Of a DNA stretch of 5,214 nucleotides, positions 1 through 5,214 are shown one piece after another (position 1 is the first letter of the stretch; each line of letters opens with the position of its first letter). The translations under genes were made by a program, and so were the position numbers. This DNA is from Bacteroidetes bacterium UBA4009 (GTDB taxonomy: Bacteria > Bacteroidota > Bacteroidia > NS11-12g > UBA9320), in NCBI GenBank assembly GCA_002384205.1, contig DGBH01000073.1:14569-19782 (forward strand), in the 5' to 3' direction. Below the pieces are notes generated by a model. It had not been told where the DNA came from, did no database searches, and saw nothing but the letters and a program-made list of their open reading frames with translations.

Positions 1-87
1 TTTTTTAAAATCGTCATCAAATGCCGTTATTTCTTGGCATTTTGAGCGCAATATAGGATCTCCGAAGGCTCGTATTGGATATATCAT
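1..87 (-). CDS. def: Peptide deformylase, N-terminal fragment (cut by window edge)
   Basis: The 29 codons visible on the minus strand begin MIYPIRAFGDPILRSK, the typical amino terminus of peptide deformylase, including the conserved G-D-P-x-L-R segment (residues 9-14). The enzyme removes the formyl group from the initiator methionine of new proteins, in the cytosol at the ribosome exit. The catalytic motifs (GxGLAAxQ, EGCLS, HExDH) lie beyond the window and cannot be checked. The ATG shares its A with the last base of the ruvX stop codon (TAATG), so this gene is almost certainly translated by reinitiation after ruvX. A ruvX-def order is common in Bacteroidota as I recall it, which supports the call. 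The gene is truncated only by the window, not visibly broken. Confidence 0.92.
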   Translation of the reverse strand, partial: MIYPIRAFGDPILRSKCQEITAFDDDFKK

Positions 88-494
88 TATTCGTATAAAA
101 ACTCTTGCAAAAGTAAGGTAGCTGCTGTGCTATCCAACAATTTCTTATCTCGGCGGTCTTTCTTTTTAACACCACTTTGAATTAGTGCCTGCATTGCATC
201 TTGAGAACTGTACATTTCGTTTATTCGATGCACTTTAATGGACGGATGTGTTGTTTTGAATTTTTCGATAAATACCAAGATATATTTCTCTATACCCGAG
301 AAACTTCCATCGTGTCGAGTAGGCTGTCCTACTACCATGTCGCTAACCTCTTCTTTCTGAAAATAAGTGGTTAGAAACTCCATCAAATCTTTAGTAGCTA
401 CTGTTATAAGTGGAGTAGCTATTATTTGAAGAGGATCTGTGGTGGCTATTCCGGTTCTCCTACTACCGTAATCAAGTGCTATTATTCTGGGCAA
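87..494 (-). CDS. ruvX: RuvX/YqgF family nuclease (putative pre-16S rRNA nuclease / Holliday junction resolvase)
   Basis: This 135-residue protein has the normal YqgF length and RNase H-like layout. The first catalytic segment is ALDYGSRRTGIA (D8). A VVGQP turn (residues 54-58) stands where most members have VGLP. The last segment is LDSTAATLLLQEFL, with D121 as the final acidic residue. The middle motif, normally DER, reads N92-E93-M94: the glutamate is kept, but both its neighbours are changed. The family processes the 5' end of 16S rRNA in E. coli, and a role in Holliday junction resolution has also been proposed. The start is TTG, because an in-frame stop lies two codons upstream and MPRIIALDYG matches where the family begins. 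No Shine-Dalgarno is visible. It lies 34 bp after mgsA, and its stop overlaps the def start. Confidence 0.92.
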   Translation of the reverse strand: MPRIIALDYGSRRTGIATTDPLQIIATPLITVATKDLMEFLTTYFQKEEVSDMVVGQPTRHDGSFSGIEKYILVFIEKFKTTHPSIKVHRINEMYSSQDAMQALIQSGVKKKDRRDKKLLDSTAATLLLQEFLYE

Positions 495-528
495 AGGTTA
501 TAATTTGTAATGTTTGTATTGACCTAAT

Positions 529-906
529 TTATAAGTTGTCATAATAGGCTACTAATATATCAGCCGCTTTATAATTGGTGGCCAGTGGAACATTGTGTAC
601 GTCGCATAAGCGCATAAGCATACTGATATCTACATCGTGCGGATGTTTGTCTAGAGGATCTCTAAAAAAAATAATAGCTTCAATTTCTCCACGGGTAACC
701 ATAGCTCCAATTTCTGCATCGCCACCCATAGGACCACTTGCAACGCGTTGTACTTTCTCTACTCCTGCATTTACTATCATGCTACCTGTAGTGCCAGTTG
801 CAACGATGTTTACACCGTGTTGGTTAAAAAAATCAAGACGCTTTAACACAAAGTCTACCATTGAGGCCTTTTTGCCATCGTGAGCAATGAGGGCTATTTT
901 TATCAT
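529..906 (-). CDS. mgsA: Methylglyoxal synthase
   Basis: This enzyme converts dihydroxyacetone phosphate to methylglyoxal and phosphate. The reaction is a cytosolic bypass of lower glycolysis used when phosphate is scarce or sugar phosphates pile up. The protein (125 residues) carries the family signature throughout: ALIAHD (H9, D10), the phosphate-binding ATGTTG (36-41), SGPMGGD (D63, counterpart of the catalytic base Asp71 of E. coli), FFRDPLDKHPHDVD (D83, H90, D93, matching E. coli D91, H98 and D101), then LCDVHNVPLATN. The catalytic set is therefore complete. It is shorter than the E. coli enzyme (152) and the Bacillus enzyme (about 137). The loss is at the carboxyl end, where only about 14 residues follow ATN. 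The ATG start is well placed just before MIKIALIAHD. It lies between the YkuK-family gene (49 bp upstream) and ruvX. Confidence 0.96.
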   Translation of the reverse strand: MIKIALIAHDGKKASMVDFVLKRLDFFNQHGVNIVATGTTGSMIVNAGVEKVQRVASGPMGGDAEIGAMVTRGEIEAIIFFRDPLDKHPHDVDISMLMRLCDVHNVPLATNYKAADILVAYYDNL

Positions 907-910
907 ACGG

Positions 911-918
911 CAAAGATA
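911..918 (-). promoter_or_regulatory. Candidate Bacteroidota -7 promoter box for mgsA
   Basis: On the minus strand this reads TATCTTTG, an exact match to the phylum's TAnnTTTG -7 consensus. Only four bases separate it from the mgsA ATG, so a transcript started here would be leaderless or nearly so. I see no TTG at the usual -33 distance. The box is short and AT-rich, so chance is a real alternative. Confidence 0.4.
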
Positions 919-955
919 GTACTCATTTTAAAGCAGGAATACCCTTTATTAAAAA

Positions 956-1423
956 TTAGCTAACTACTTTTCCGGCACAGTAGGTGCTTGCAAAAGCATC
1001 TGGCTTAGCCTTAAAGGTATAACCCATGCCCAAGATATACCCCATTGCTTCTTTAAATGCTACATTTGATTTGAAATTAGGATCTGTATTTATATCTGCA
1101 TGAACTTCCAATTGCGTATTATATTTATCCAATAACGGGCATATTTCATAGGCAGACTGAACACTGTCACTTACTTCCTGTATCATTCGTTCTTTGATAC
1201 TGAATTTGTGCTCGGAGACATATTTCTTTACAAAGACAAAGCCTCCACGGCCTTCTCTTAAAAATACAATGGCTGTTGCAAATTCTGTAATTTCTGCCTT
1301 GACTTGCGAATCAGATCCAATACATACTTTTACGTTGTTTCCTTTTTCAGCTTTTAAGGCTTCTTCTACTTCAACCAGTATATCACGCTTTAGTGGTTCG
1401 CCTTCTAATTTTCTCCAGATCAT
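956..1423 (-). CDS. YkuK-family (DUF458) ribonuclease H-like protein
   Basis: This is a 155-residue protein of the RNase H-like YkuK/DUF458 family, whose biochemical role is not established. Visible signatures are IGSDSQ (residues 35-40, D38 as first acidic residue), KERMIQEV around E79, VHADIN (107-112, D110) followed by KSN (118-120), a GYILGMGY segment, and KPDAFAST (140-147, D142). Their order matches the family and gives the acidic residues expected of an RNase H fold; that it cuts RNA is inference only. I chose the ATG at 1423. A TTG three codons upstream (1432) is also open, but it sits inside a TTTG promoter-like box, and MIWRKLEGEP is a natural start. It is the first gene of the minus-strand block and is transcribed away from the acyl-CoA reductase gene. 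No signal peptide or membrane segment is seen. Confidence 0.85.
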   Translation of the reverse strand: MIWRKLEGEPLKRDILVEVEEALKAEKGNNVKVCIGSDSQVKAEITEFATAIVFLREGRGGFVFVKKYVSEHKFSIKERMIQEVSDSVQSAYEICPLLDKYNTQLEVHADINTDPNFKSNVAFKEAMGYILGMGYTFKAKPDAFASTYCAGKVVS

Positions 1424-1429
1424 AATCGT

Positions 1430-1457
1430 CAAATTTCGTATAAAGTATGGATAACAA
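1430..1457 (-). promoter_or_regulatory. Candidate promoter of the YkuK-family gene
   Basis: On the minus strand a TTG (1455-1457) is followed, after 17 bases, by GAAATTTG (1430-1437). This is one mismatch from the Bacteroidota TAnnTTTG -7 box, and the spacing is at the short end of the accepted range. A second TTG (1461-1463) gives a 23-base spacing. The box ends six bases before the chosen ATG, implying a very short leader. Confidence 0.35.
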
Positions 1458-1492
1458 TATCAAGTAATGGTTAACATTTTATTAAGAAAAGA

Positions 1493-1500
1493 GACATTTG
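1493..1500 (+). promoter_or_regulatory. Candidate -7 promoter box for the acyl-CoA reductase gene
   Basis: GACATTTG differs at one position from the TAnnTTTG consensus and ends ten bases before the ATG at 1511. Upstream at 1471 is only a TTAAC, not a proper TTG -33 element. The call rests mainly on position: the divergent 87-bp spacer must hold promoters for both directions. Confidence 0.3.
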
Positions 1501-1510
1501 CATTTAATTT

Positions 1511-2512
1511 ATGATTTCAAAATCAGAGATACTATCGAGCTTAGTACAGTTAGGAGATTCATTTAACGAGGCTAACGAGGCTCTAAATGTTGCTATACAT
1601 AAAACCTACTATGAGAATAATTGGTTAACTGCTGAAAGTTATTGGCAAGCAATAAACCACTGGAAATCTATACTTAACATAGAAAATTTAGAAGTATTTA
1701 GTGCAGCATATGCGTTTCCGTCCGCTCCTAAAAAAATAGGTTTAATCATGGCTGGGAACATTCCCATGGTTGGTTTTCATGATTTGCTTTGTACCTTATT
1801 AAGCGGGCACATTGCTATGGTAAAACCGAGTAGTAATGACAAGTATGTTATGCTTTTTATTGTCGATTTTTTGATAAATAATGGATTAGTAGACCGAATA
1901 CACATCGTTGAACGTCTTGATTCTATTGATGCGGTTATTGCCACAGGAAGCAATAATTCGTTTCGATACTTTCAGTATTATTTTAAGCATATTCCTAATT
2001 TGCTTAGAAAGAATAGAAAATCCATTGCCGTACTGGATGGCAGCGAAAGCGATGAGGATCTCGAAAATTTGGCACACGATGTATTTAAACATTATGGTCT
2101 AGGATGCCGTAATGTTAGTTTTATTTATCTGCCTAAAACTATGGATATTACCAGAATTTTAGATCATTTTATGAGCTACAAAGAATTGGCTAATCACAAT
2201 AAATATGCTAACAATTACACCTATCACAGAGCTCTTTTGCTCATGAACGGAGAGCAGCACTTGGATACAGGTTTTGTTTTACCTAAGGAACGACTGGATA
2301 TACATGCACCATTGGCTTGTATTAACTATTCGTTTTATAATTCATTGGAAGAAGTTGATGATTTTGTAGAAAAAAACACAGATAAAATACAATGTATTGT
2401 GGGTAACTATTCTCATCCGGGTATAGTTCCATTTGGGAAGTCACAAAACCCTGACATTCAAGATTTTGCAGATAATATGGACACGTTAACATTTTTGGAA
2501 TCTGTACGGTAG
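1511..2512 (+). CDS. LuxC-type acyl-CoA reductase (aldehyde dehydrogenase superfamily)
   Basis: This 333-residue protein resembles the LuxC/acyl-CoA reductase family, which reduces fatty acyl-CoA or acyl thioesters to aldehydes with NADPH. Visible segments, in order: NNWLTAESYWQAINHW (36-51), typical of the Bacteroidota branch; LIMAGNIPMVGFHDLL (78-93) and MVKPSS, resembling the cofactor-binding part of aldehyde dehydrogenases; IATGSNNSF (143-151), the glycine/serine loop near the nicotinamide site; KNRKSIAVLDG (167-177); and GLGCRNVSFIYLP, where C199 is the likely thioester-forming cysteine. It is shorter than Vibrio LuxC (about 480 residues), as is usual for this branch. No luxD, luxE, luciferase or other fatty-acid gene lies nearby, so light production is not indicated and the true substrate is unknown. 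The cytosolic location is inferred from the absence of a signal peptide. The ATG follows an AT-rich leader without Shine-Dalgarno. Confidence 0.88.
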   Translation: MISKSEILSSLVQLGDSFNEANEALNVAIHKTYYENNWLTAESYWQAINHWKSILNIENLEVFSAAYAFPSAPKKIGLIMAGNIPMVGFHDLLCTLLSGHIAMVKPSSNDKYVMLFIVDFLINNGLVDRIHIVERLDSIDAVIATGSNNSFRYFQYYFKHIPNLLRKNRKSIAVLDGSESDEDLENLAHDVFKHYGLGCRNVSFIYLPKTMDITRILDHFMSYKELANHNKYANNYTYHRALLLMNGEQHLDTGFVLPKERLDIHAPLACINYSFYNSLEEVDDFVEKNTDKIQCIVGNYSHPGIVPFGKSQNPDIQDFADNMDTLTFLESVR

Positions 2513-2546
2513 TAAATCGTAGCAATAGACAAAACAGAGTTATTTA

Positions 2547-2554
2547 TATTTTTG
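2547..2554 (+). promoter_or_regulatory. Candidate Bacteroidota -7 promoter box for purC
   Basis: TATTTTTG matches TAnnTTTG exactly and lies 21 bases before the purC ATG, in the 63-bp gap after the acyl-CoA reductase stop. A start a few bases downstream would give a leader of roughly 15-18 bases. I see no TTG at the -33 position. It suggests purC can be transcribed independently of its upstream neighbour. Confidence 0.45.
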
Positions 2555-2575
2555 AATCGAATTTCTTAATTAAAG

Positions 2576-3538
2576 ATGAGCGCAATGGGACAAGAAACAG
2601 CATTAGTGTCAACCAATTTTTTCTTTAAAGATCAGGTTGATTTTAGACGAGGAAAGGTTAGAGATGTTTATAGCATTGGACATGATAGAATAGTATTAGT
2701 GGCCAGTGATAGAATCTCTGCCTTTGATCACGTATTGCCAAGCGCAATACCGTACAAAGGTCAAGTATTAAATCAGATAGCCTCTAAGTTTTTGAACGAC
2801 ACGAAAGATATAGTTCCTAATTGGAAGCTTGCAGCGCCTGATCCACACGTAACCGTGGGCATTAATTGCACGCCTTATGCTGTGGAGTTTGTGGTGAGAG
2901 GCTACTTAGCAGGTCATGCCTGGAGAGAATACGCTTCTGGTAAGAGAGAAGTTTGTGGTGAAAGCTTACCTGAGGGTTTACGTGAAAACGATAAATTGCC
3001 TACTCCTATTCTAACCCCAACGACTAAAGCAGAAAGTGGACACGACCTAGATATTAGCTATGAAGAAATTCTGGAGCAAAAAATAATAAACAAAACGGAA
3101 TTGGCTCAGTTGAAAGAATATGCACTAGCGCTCTATGAATATGGTAATAATTTTGCAAAAACCAGAGGTCTTATTTTGGTAGATACAAAATACGAGTTTG
3201 GTAAGTTAGACAATAAAATTTACCTGATAGATGAAATTCATACACCAGACTCTTCTCGTTATTTCTATGCAGACACCTACGAAGAGATACAGGCTAAAGG
3301 AGAAACTCAAAAACAACTATCCAAAGAATTTGTGAGACAATGGTTGATTTCTGAAGGTTTTCAAGGTAAAGAAGGACAAGTAATACCTGTTATGTCTCCA
3401 GAGTTTGTTAAATCCATATCTGAACGATACATTGAACTTTTTGAAAAGATAACTGGCGAAAAATTTGTGCCTAGAACGTATGATGATATTCAAAATACGA
3501 TAGAACAAAATGTTAATCAGTATATTGCCACAATCTAG
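2576..3538 (+). CDS. purC: Phosphoribosylaminoimidazole-succinocarboxamide synthase (SAICAR synthase)
   Basis: The enzyme joins aspartate to CAIR with ATP, making SAICAR in de novo purine synthesis in the cytosol. The 320-residue protein is the longer, ADE1-like single-domain form usual in Bacteroidota. Motifs in order: GKVRDVY (26-32), the ATP-loop region; ASDRISAFD (43-51); VVRGYLAG (106-113); LPTPILTPTTKAESGHD (141-157), the substrate-binding signature; LVDTKYEFG (201-209); and IDEIHTPDSSRYF (218-230), the family's second signature. The C-terminal part (KQLSKEFVRQWL, GFQGKEGQ, SERYIELFE) is also typical. All signature residues I know are present. The start could be the ATG at 2576 or the one three codons later at 2585; nothing decides between them, and I keep the first. 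No other purine gene is in view. The next gene begins only 12 bp after its stop. Confidence 0.97.
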   Translation: MSAMGQETALVSTNFFFKDQVDFRRGKVRDVYSIGHDRIVLVASDRISAFDHVLPSAIPYKGQVLNQIASKFLNDTKDIVPNWKLAAPDPHVTVGINCTPYAVEFVVRGYLAGHAWREYASGKREVCGESLPEGLRENDKLPTPILTPTTKAESGHDLDISYEEILEQKIINKTELAQLKEYALALYEYGNNFAKTRGLILVDTKYEFGKLDNKIYLIDEIHTPDSSRYFYADTYEEIQAKGETQKQLSKEFVRQWLISEGFQGKEGQVIPVMSPEFVKSISERYIELFEKITGEKFVPRTYDDIQNTIEQNVNQYIATI

Positions 3539-3550
3539 TACAGAAAATCA

Positions 3551-3610
3551 ATGAAAAAAATTAGTACAACGTTATTTACTCTTCTGTTAACTGCAGCCAC
3601 TGTCTATTCG
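3551..3610 (+). other. Sec signal peptide region
   Basis: Residues 1-20 of the NHL protein have the three classic parts: a basic start (MKK), a hydrophobic core (about residues 8-18) and a small-residue end (VYS) before Q21. A glutamine right after the cut is common in Bacteroidota secreted proteins. No lipobox cysteine is present, so it is not a lipoprotein. Confidence 0.88.
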
Positions 3611-5214
3611 CAAAGCGTCGTAACTTTTGCTGGAAAGGCAAATGACGATATTTACACCAAGTACGAGTCTACTTCTGGAGCAGCATTAACAAACACTTAT
3701 TTTGCTTCACCGGCAGGCATATGTTTTGACAACAACGGCAAAATGTATATTTCGGAGCAGAATAAGGTAAGAGTCATTGCTAACAACCTACTTTATATAA
3801 GAGCAGGTAGTTTACAAAGTACTGCCTTATCTGAGGGTTACAAAAATGGAACAGGTACACAGTCTACTTTCCGAAATCCCAAAGGATTAGAAAGTGATGC
3901 GAGCGGCAATATTTATGTGGCTGATGCTGACAATCATTGTATTCGGAAAATAGCTGCTTTTGGTAGTTTAGGAAGCGGACAAATAGTTACCACATTTGCT
4001 GGAGCAGCCAGTACAACGGGTCTTCCAGGTTATGGTACATCAGGATCAAGTGATGGAACTGGAACCTCGGCGAAATTTGATAATCCTACAGATATCACTA
4101 TAGATAGTGATGGAGATTTTTATGTAACAGATCAAAATAACTCAACGATTCGAAAAATATCAGCATCTGGAGAAGTGACTACGTTGGCAGGCGCTGTTAT
4201 GACAAAAGGTACTACCGACGGATCAGGAAGTACAGCACGTTTTGGACTTCCCTGGGGAGTAGCGATGTATAGCAGTAACCAAATCGTAGTAACTGATCGT
4301 TGGAACGGTAATATTAGATTGATCAATATTTATAGTGGTGAGACTACCACGCTTACAGGATCTACATCAGGGCCTAATCCACAGCACGTGGATGGAACCT
4401 TGAGTGAAGCCCGATTTAGAGCACCTACTGGAGTGGCCGTAGTAAACGGAATTATCTATGTAAATGATTACAATGTTATTAGAGCTATTAACGTGGCAAA
4501 CAACTCTGTTAGCACTTTTGCGGGTGATATAAGTGTTGCAGGGATTGCTGATGGAACTGGAACTAATGCCAATTTCACCGAACTCGCAGGTATGGAATCT
4601 GATGGACAGGGTAACTTGTATGTAACCGAAAATAGTCTTTTTACAGCAAGTCATTTGATTCGCAAGGTTACTATCAACTCCTTAGCTCCTGGCGCTGATT
4701 TTACAGCTTCCAAAAACAATATCCTAACCAATCAAACGGTTACCCTAAGAGATATCAGTACGGGTCAAGCAGCTACTAGCCGCGCTTGGGTGATATCGCC
4801 AAGTACATATAAGATTAGTGCAGGAAGTCTTACCAGTGACACCTTAGATTTAAGCTTTTCTGTGGCTGGATTTTATAATGTAAAATTGACTATAACCAAT
4901 AGCTTTGGAACGGATGTAAAAAATGCAGAAAACTACTTCATTGTTTCTACAACAGGATCAGTTAATCAATACCAGGATGCTGATTTCGTCACACTTTATC
5001 CAAATCCTGCAACGTCAACCGTAACGTTAGCTTCCAATGGATTTTTTAATCTAAATAGAAATACGTTAATTCAATTGTACTCCATAGAAGGTAAGCAAAT
5101 AGCCATTCTAGAACCAGGGGAACCATTTAGCGTAACCGAGTTACCTAACGGAACGTACTTTATTACCGTAACAGGAGATGATATACACGTAGCCAAAAAG
5201 CTAATCGTGAATCA
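3551..5214 (+). CDS. Secreted six-bladed NHL-repeat protein with PKD-like domain and T9SS C-terminal sorting domain (3' end cut by window)
   Basis: The frame is open for 554 codons without interruption and leaves the window at KKLIVN plus two bases. Since T9SS domains end at such a KKLIV motif, the stop is probably one or two codons away. Layout: signal peptide 1-20 (MKK, hydrophobic TLFTLLLTAATV, likely cut before Q21); six NHL-type beta-propeller blades at 23-373; a PKD-like domain at about 381-465; a type A sorting domain at about 480-554. By family knowledge the protein crosses the inner membrane by Sec and the outer membrane by the type IX system, and is released or anchored on the surface. 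NHL propellers usually bind partners rather than catalyse; no catalytic motif is visible and the ligand is unknown. Two cysteines (C58, C130) remain after processing. It starts 12 bp after purC, without Shine-Dalgarno, and may be read through from it. Confidence 0.95.
   Translation, partial: MKKISTTLFTLLLTAATVYSQSVVTFAGKANDDIYTKYESTSGAALTNTYFASPAGICFDNNGKMYISEQNKVRVIANNLLYIRAGSLQSTALSEGYKNGTGTQSTFRNPKGLESDASGNIYVADADNHCIRKIAAFGSLGSGQIVTTFAGAASTTGLPGYGTSGSSDGTGTSAKFDNPTDITIDSDGDFYVTDQNNSTIRKISASGEVTTLAGAVMTKGTTDGSGSTARFGLPWGVAMYSSNQIVVTDRWNGNIRLINIYSGETTTLTGSTSGPNPQHVDGTLSEARFRAPTGVAVVNGIIYVNDYNVIRAINVANNSVSTFAGDISVAGIADGTGTNANFTELAGMESDGQGNLYVTENSLFTASHLIRKVTINSLAPGADFTASKNNILTNQTVTLRDISTGQAATSRAWVISPSTYKISAGSLTSDTLDLSFSVAGFYNVKLTITNSFGTDVKNAENYFIVSTTGSVNQYQDADFVTLYPNPATSTVTLASNGFFNLNRNTLIQLYSIEGKQIAILEPGEPFSVTELPNGTYFITVTGDDIHVAKKLIVN
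3617..4669 (+). repeat. Six tandem NHL-type propeller blades (protein-level repeat)
   Basis: Six diverged units are visible at residues 23-78, 85-136, 145-203, 209-259, 265-314 and 320-373. Most have a first strand like VxTFAG, a loop DGTGTxAxF, a P-x-G-I-x-x-D turn, a strand NIYVAD and a closing IRKI. The loop reads NGTGTQSTF, DGTGTSAKF, DGSGSTARF, DGTLSEARF and DGTGTNANF in blades 2-6, and is lacking in blade 1. Blades 1 and 5 have a shortened last loop (SEQNKVRVI, NDYNVIRAI), and blade 6 has an enlarged one (TENSLFTASHLIRKV). Six units is a standard number for a closed NHL propeller. At DNA level only short identities remain, such as TGATGGAACTGGAAC at 4051 and 4549, so this is an old duplication. 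Confidence 0.85.
4691..4945 (+). other. PKD-like immunoglobulin-fold domain
   Basis: Residues about 381-465 begin GADFTASKNNILTNQTVTL, continue with DISTG and RAWVISPSTY, and end SFSVAGFYNVKLTITNSFG. This follows the PKD pattern of Bacteroidota secreted proteins: a start like ADFxAs, a tryptophan strand, then G-x-Y-x-V-x-L-x-x-x-N. The classic W-x-F-G-D-G motif is replaced by W-V-I-S-P, a variant I recall as frequent in these proteins. Its likely role is as a spacer between the propeller and the sorting domain. Confidence 0.75.
4988..5214 (+). other. Type IX secretion system C-terminal sorting domain (type A), nearly complete
   Basis: Residues 480-554 show the three conserved patches: LYPNPATSTVTL near the start, LYSIEGKQIA in the middle, and ELPNGTYFITV followed by KKLIVN at the end. 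This domain is recognised by the T9SS translocon and usually removed by the PorU sortase. The spacing is normal, which supports the stop codon being just outside the window. Confidence 0.92.

Noticed and set aside
575..883. Open frame of 102 codons on the plus strand
   Set aside because: It lies wholly antisense to mgsA, whose signature motifs are unmistakable. The plus-strand product has no recognisable pattern.
1430..1432. TTG as start of the YkuK-family gene
   Set aside because: It sits inside the TTTG of a candidate -7 box, and a normal ATG follows three codons later at the natural beginning of the protein.
1194..1454. Open frame of 86 codons on the plus strand
   Set aside because: It is antisense to the YkuK-family gene and runs into the promoter spacer. 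The product has low complexity and no family features.
1886..2525. Several short open frames on both strands inside the acyl-CoA reductase gene
   Set aside because: They overlap a well-supported coding region, show no motifs, and are of lengths expected by chance in AT-rich DNA.
4051..4563. Exact 15-base repeat TGATGGAACTGGAAC at 4051 and 4549 as a possible mobile or regulatory repeat
   Set aside because: Both copies encode the same DGTGT loop of the propeller blades, so protein repeat structure explains them.
4132..4654. Two minus-strand open frames of 64 and 95 codons
   Set aside because: They are antisense to the propeller-coding region and their products look like reverse complements of repeat sequence, not proteins.
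1..5214. RNA genes, CRISPR array, insertion sequence, strong terminator hairpins, prophage or defence genes
   Set aside because: I looked on both strands and found no cloverleaf, spaced direct repeats, transposase motif, terminal inverted repeats, or clear GC-rich stem followed by a T run. The intergenic gaps are only 12 to 87 bp.

Overview
The window is an AT-rich stretch of a Bacteroidota chromosome, most likely from the Flavobacteriales/Cryomorphaceae-like side of the phylum (inference). Four observations point there. The last protein ends in a type IX secretion (Por/T9SS) sorting domain. Shine-Dalgarno sequences are absent and TAnnTTTG-like promoter boxes lie in front of genes. There is an orphan LuxC-type acyl-CoA reductase of the kind found in this phylum. 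The PurC is the ~320-residue single-domain form.

Layout: two divergent blocks flank an 87-bp intergenic region (1424-1510). On the minus strand, reading right to left, are a YkuK-family RNase H-like protein, methylglyoxal synthase (mgsA), the RuvX/YqgF nuclease, and the first 29 codons of peptide deformylase (def), cut off by the window edge. On the plus strand are a LuxC-like acyl-CoA reductase, SAICAR synthase (purC), and a large secreted protein. That protein has a signal peptide, six NHL-type blades, a PKD-like domain and a T9SS C-terminal domain, and it leaves the window probably one or two codons before its stop.

How the genes fit together: this is mostly housekeeping. ruvX and def are translationally coupled (TAATG, one base shared). 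mgsA and the YkuK gene are close upstream on the same strand. The plus-strand genes share direction and close spacing (63 and 12 bp), but their functions (fatty-acyl reduction, purine synthesis, secreted beta-propeller) are not obviously linked, and purC has a good promoter box of its own.

I found no RNA gene, CRISPR array, insertion sequence, prophage or defence system, and no sign of an undescribed multigene system. The points most worth a second look are the secreted NHL/PKD/T9SS protein, the altered DER motif in RuvX, the short MgsA C-terminus, the acyl-CoA reductase without visible partners, and promoter boxes that almost touch the start codons of mgsA and the YkuK gene.
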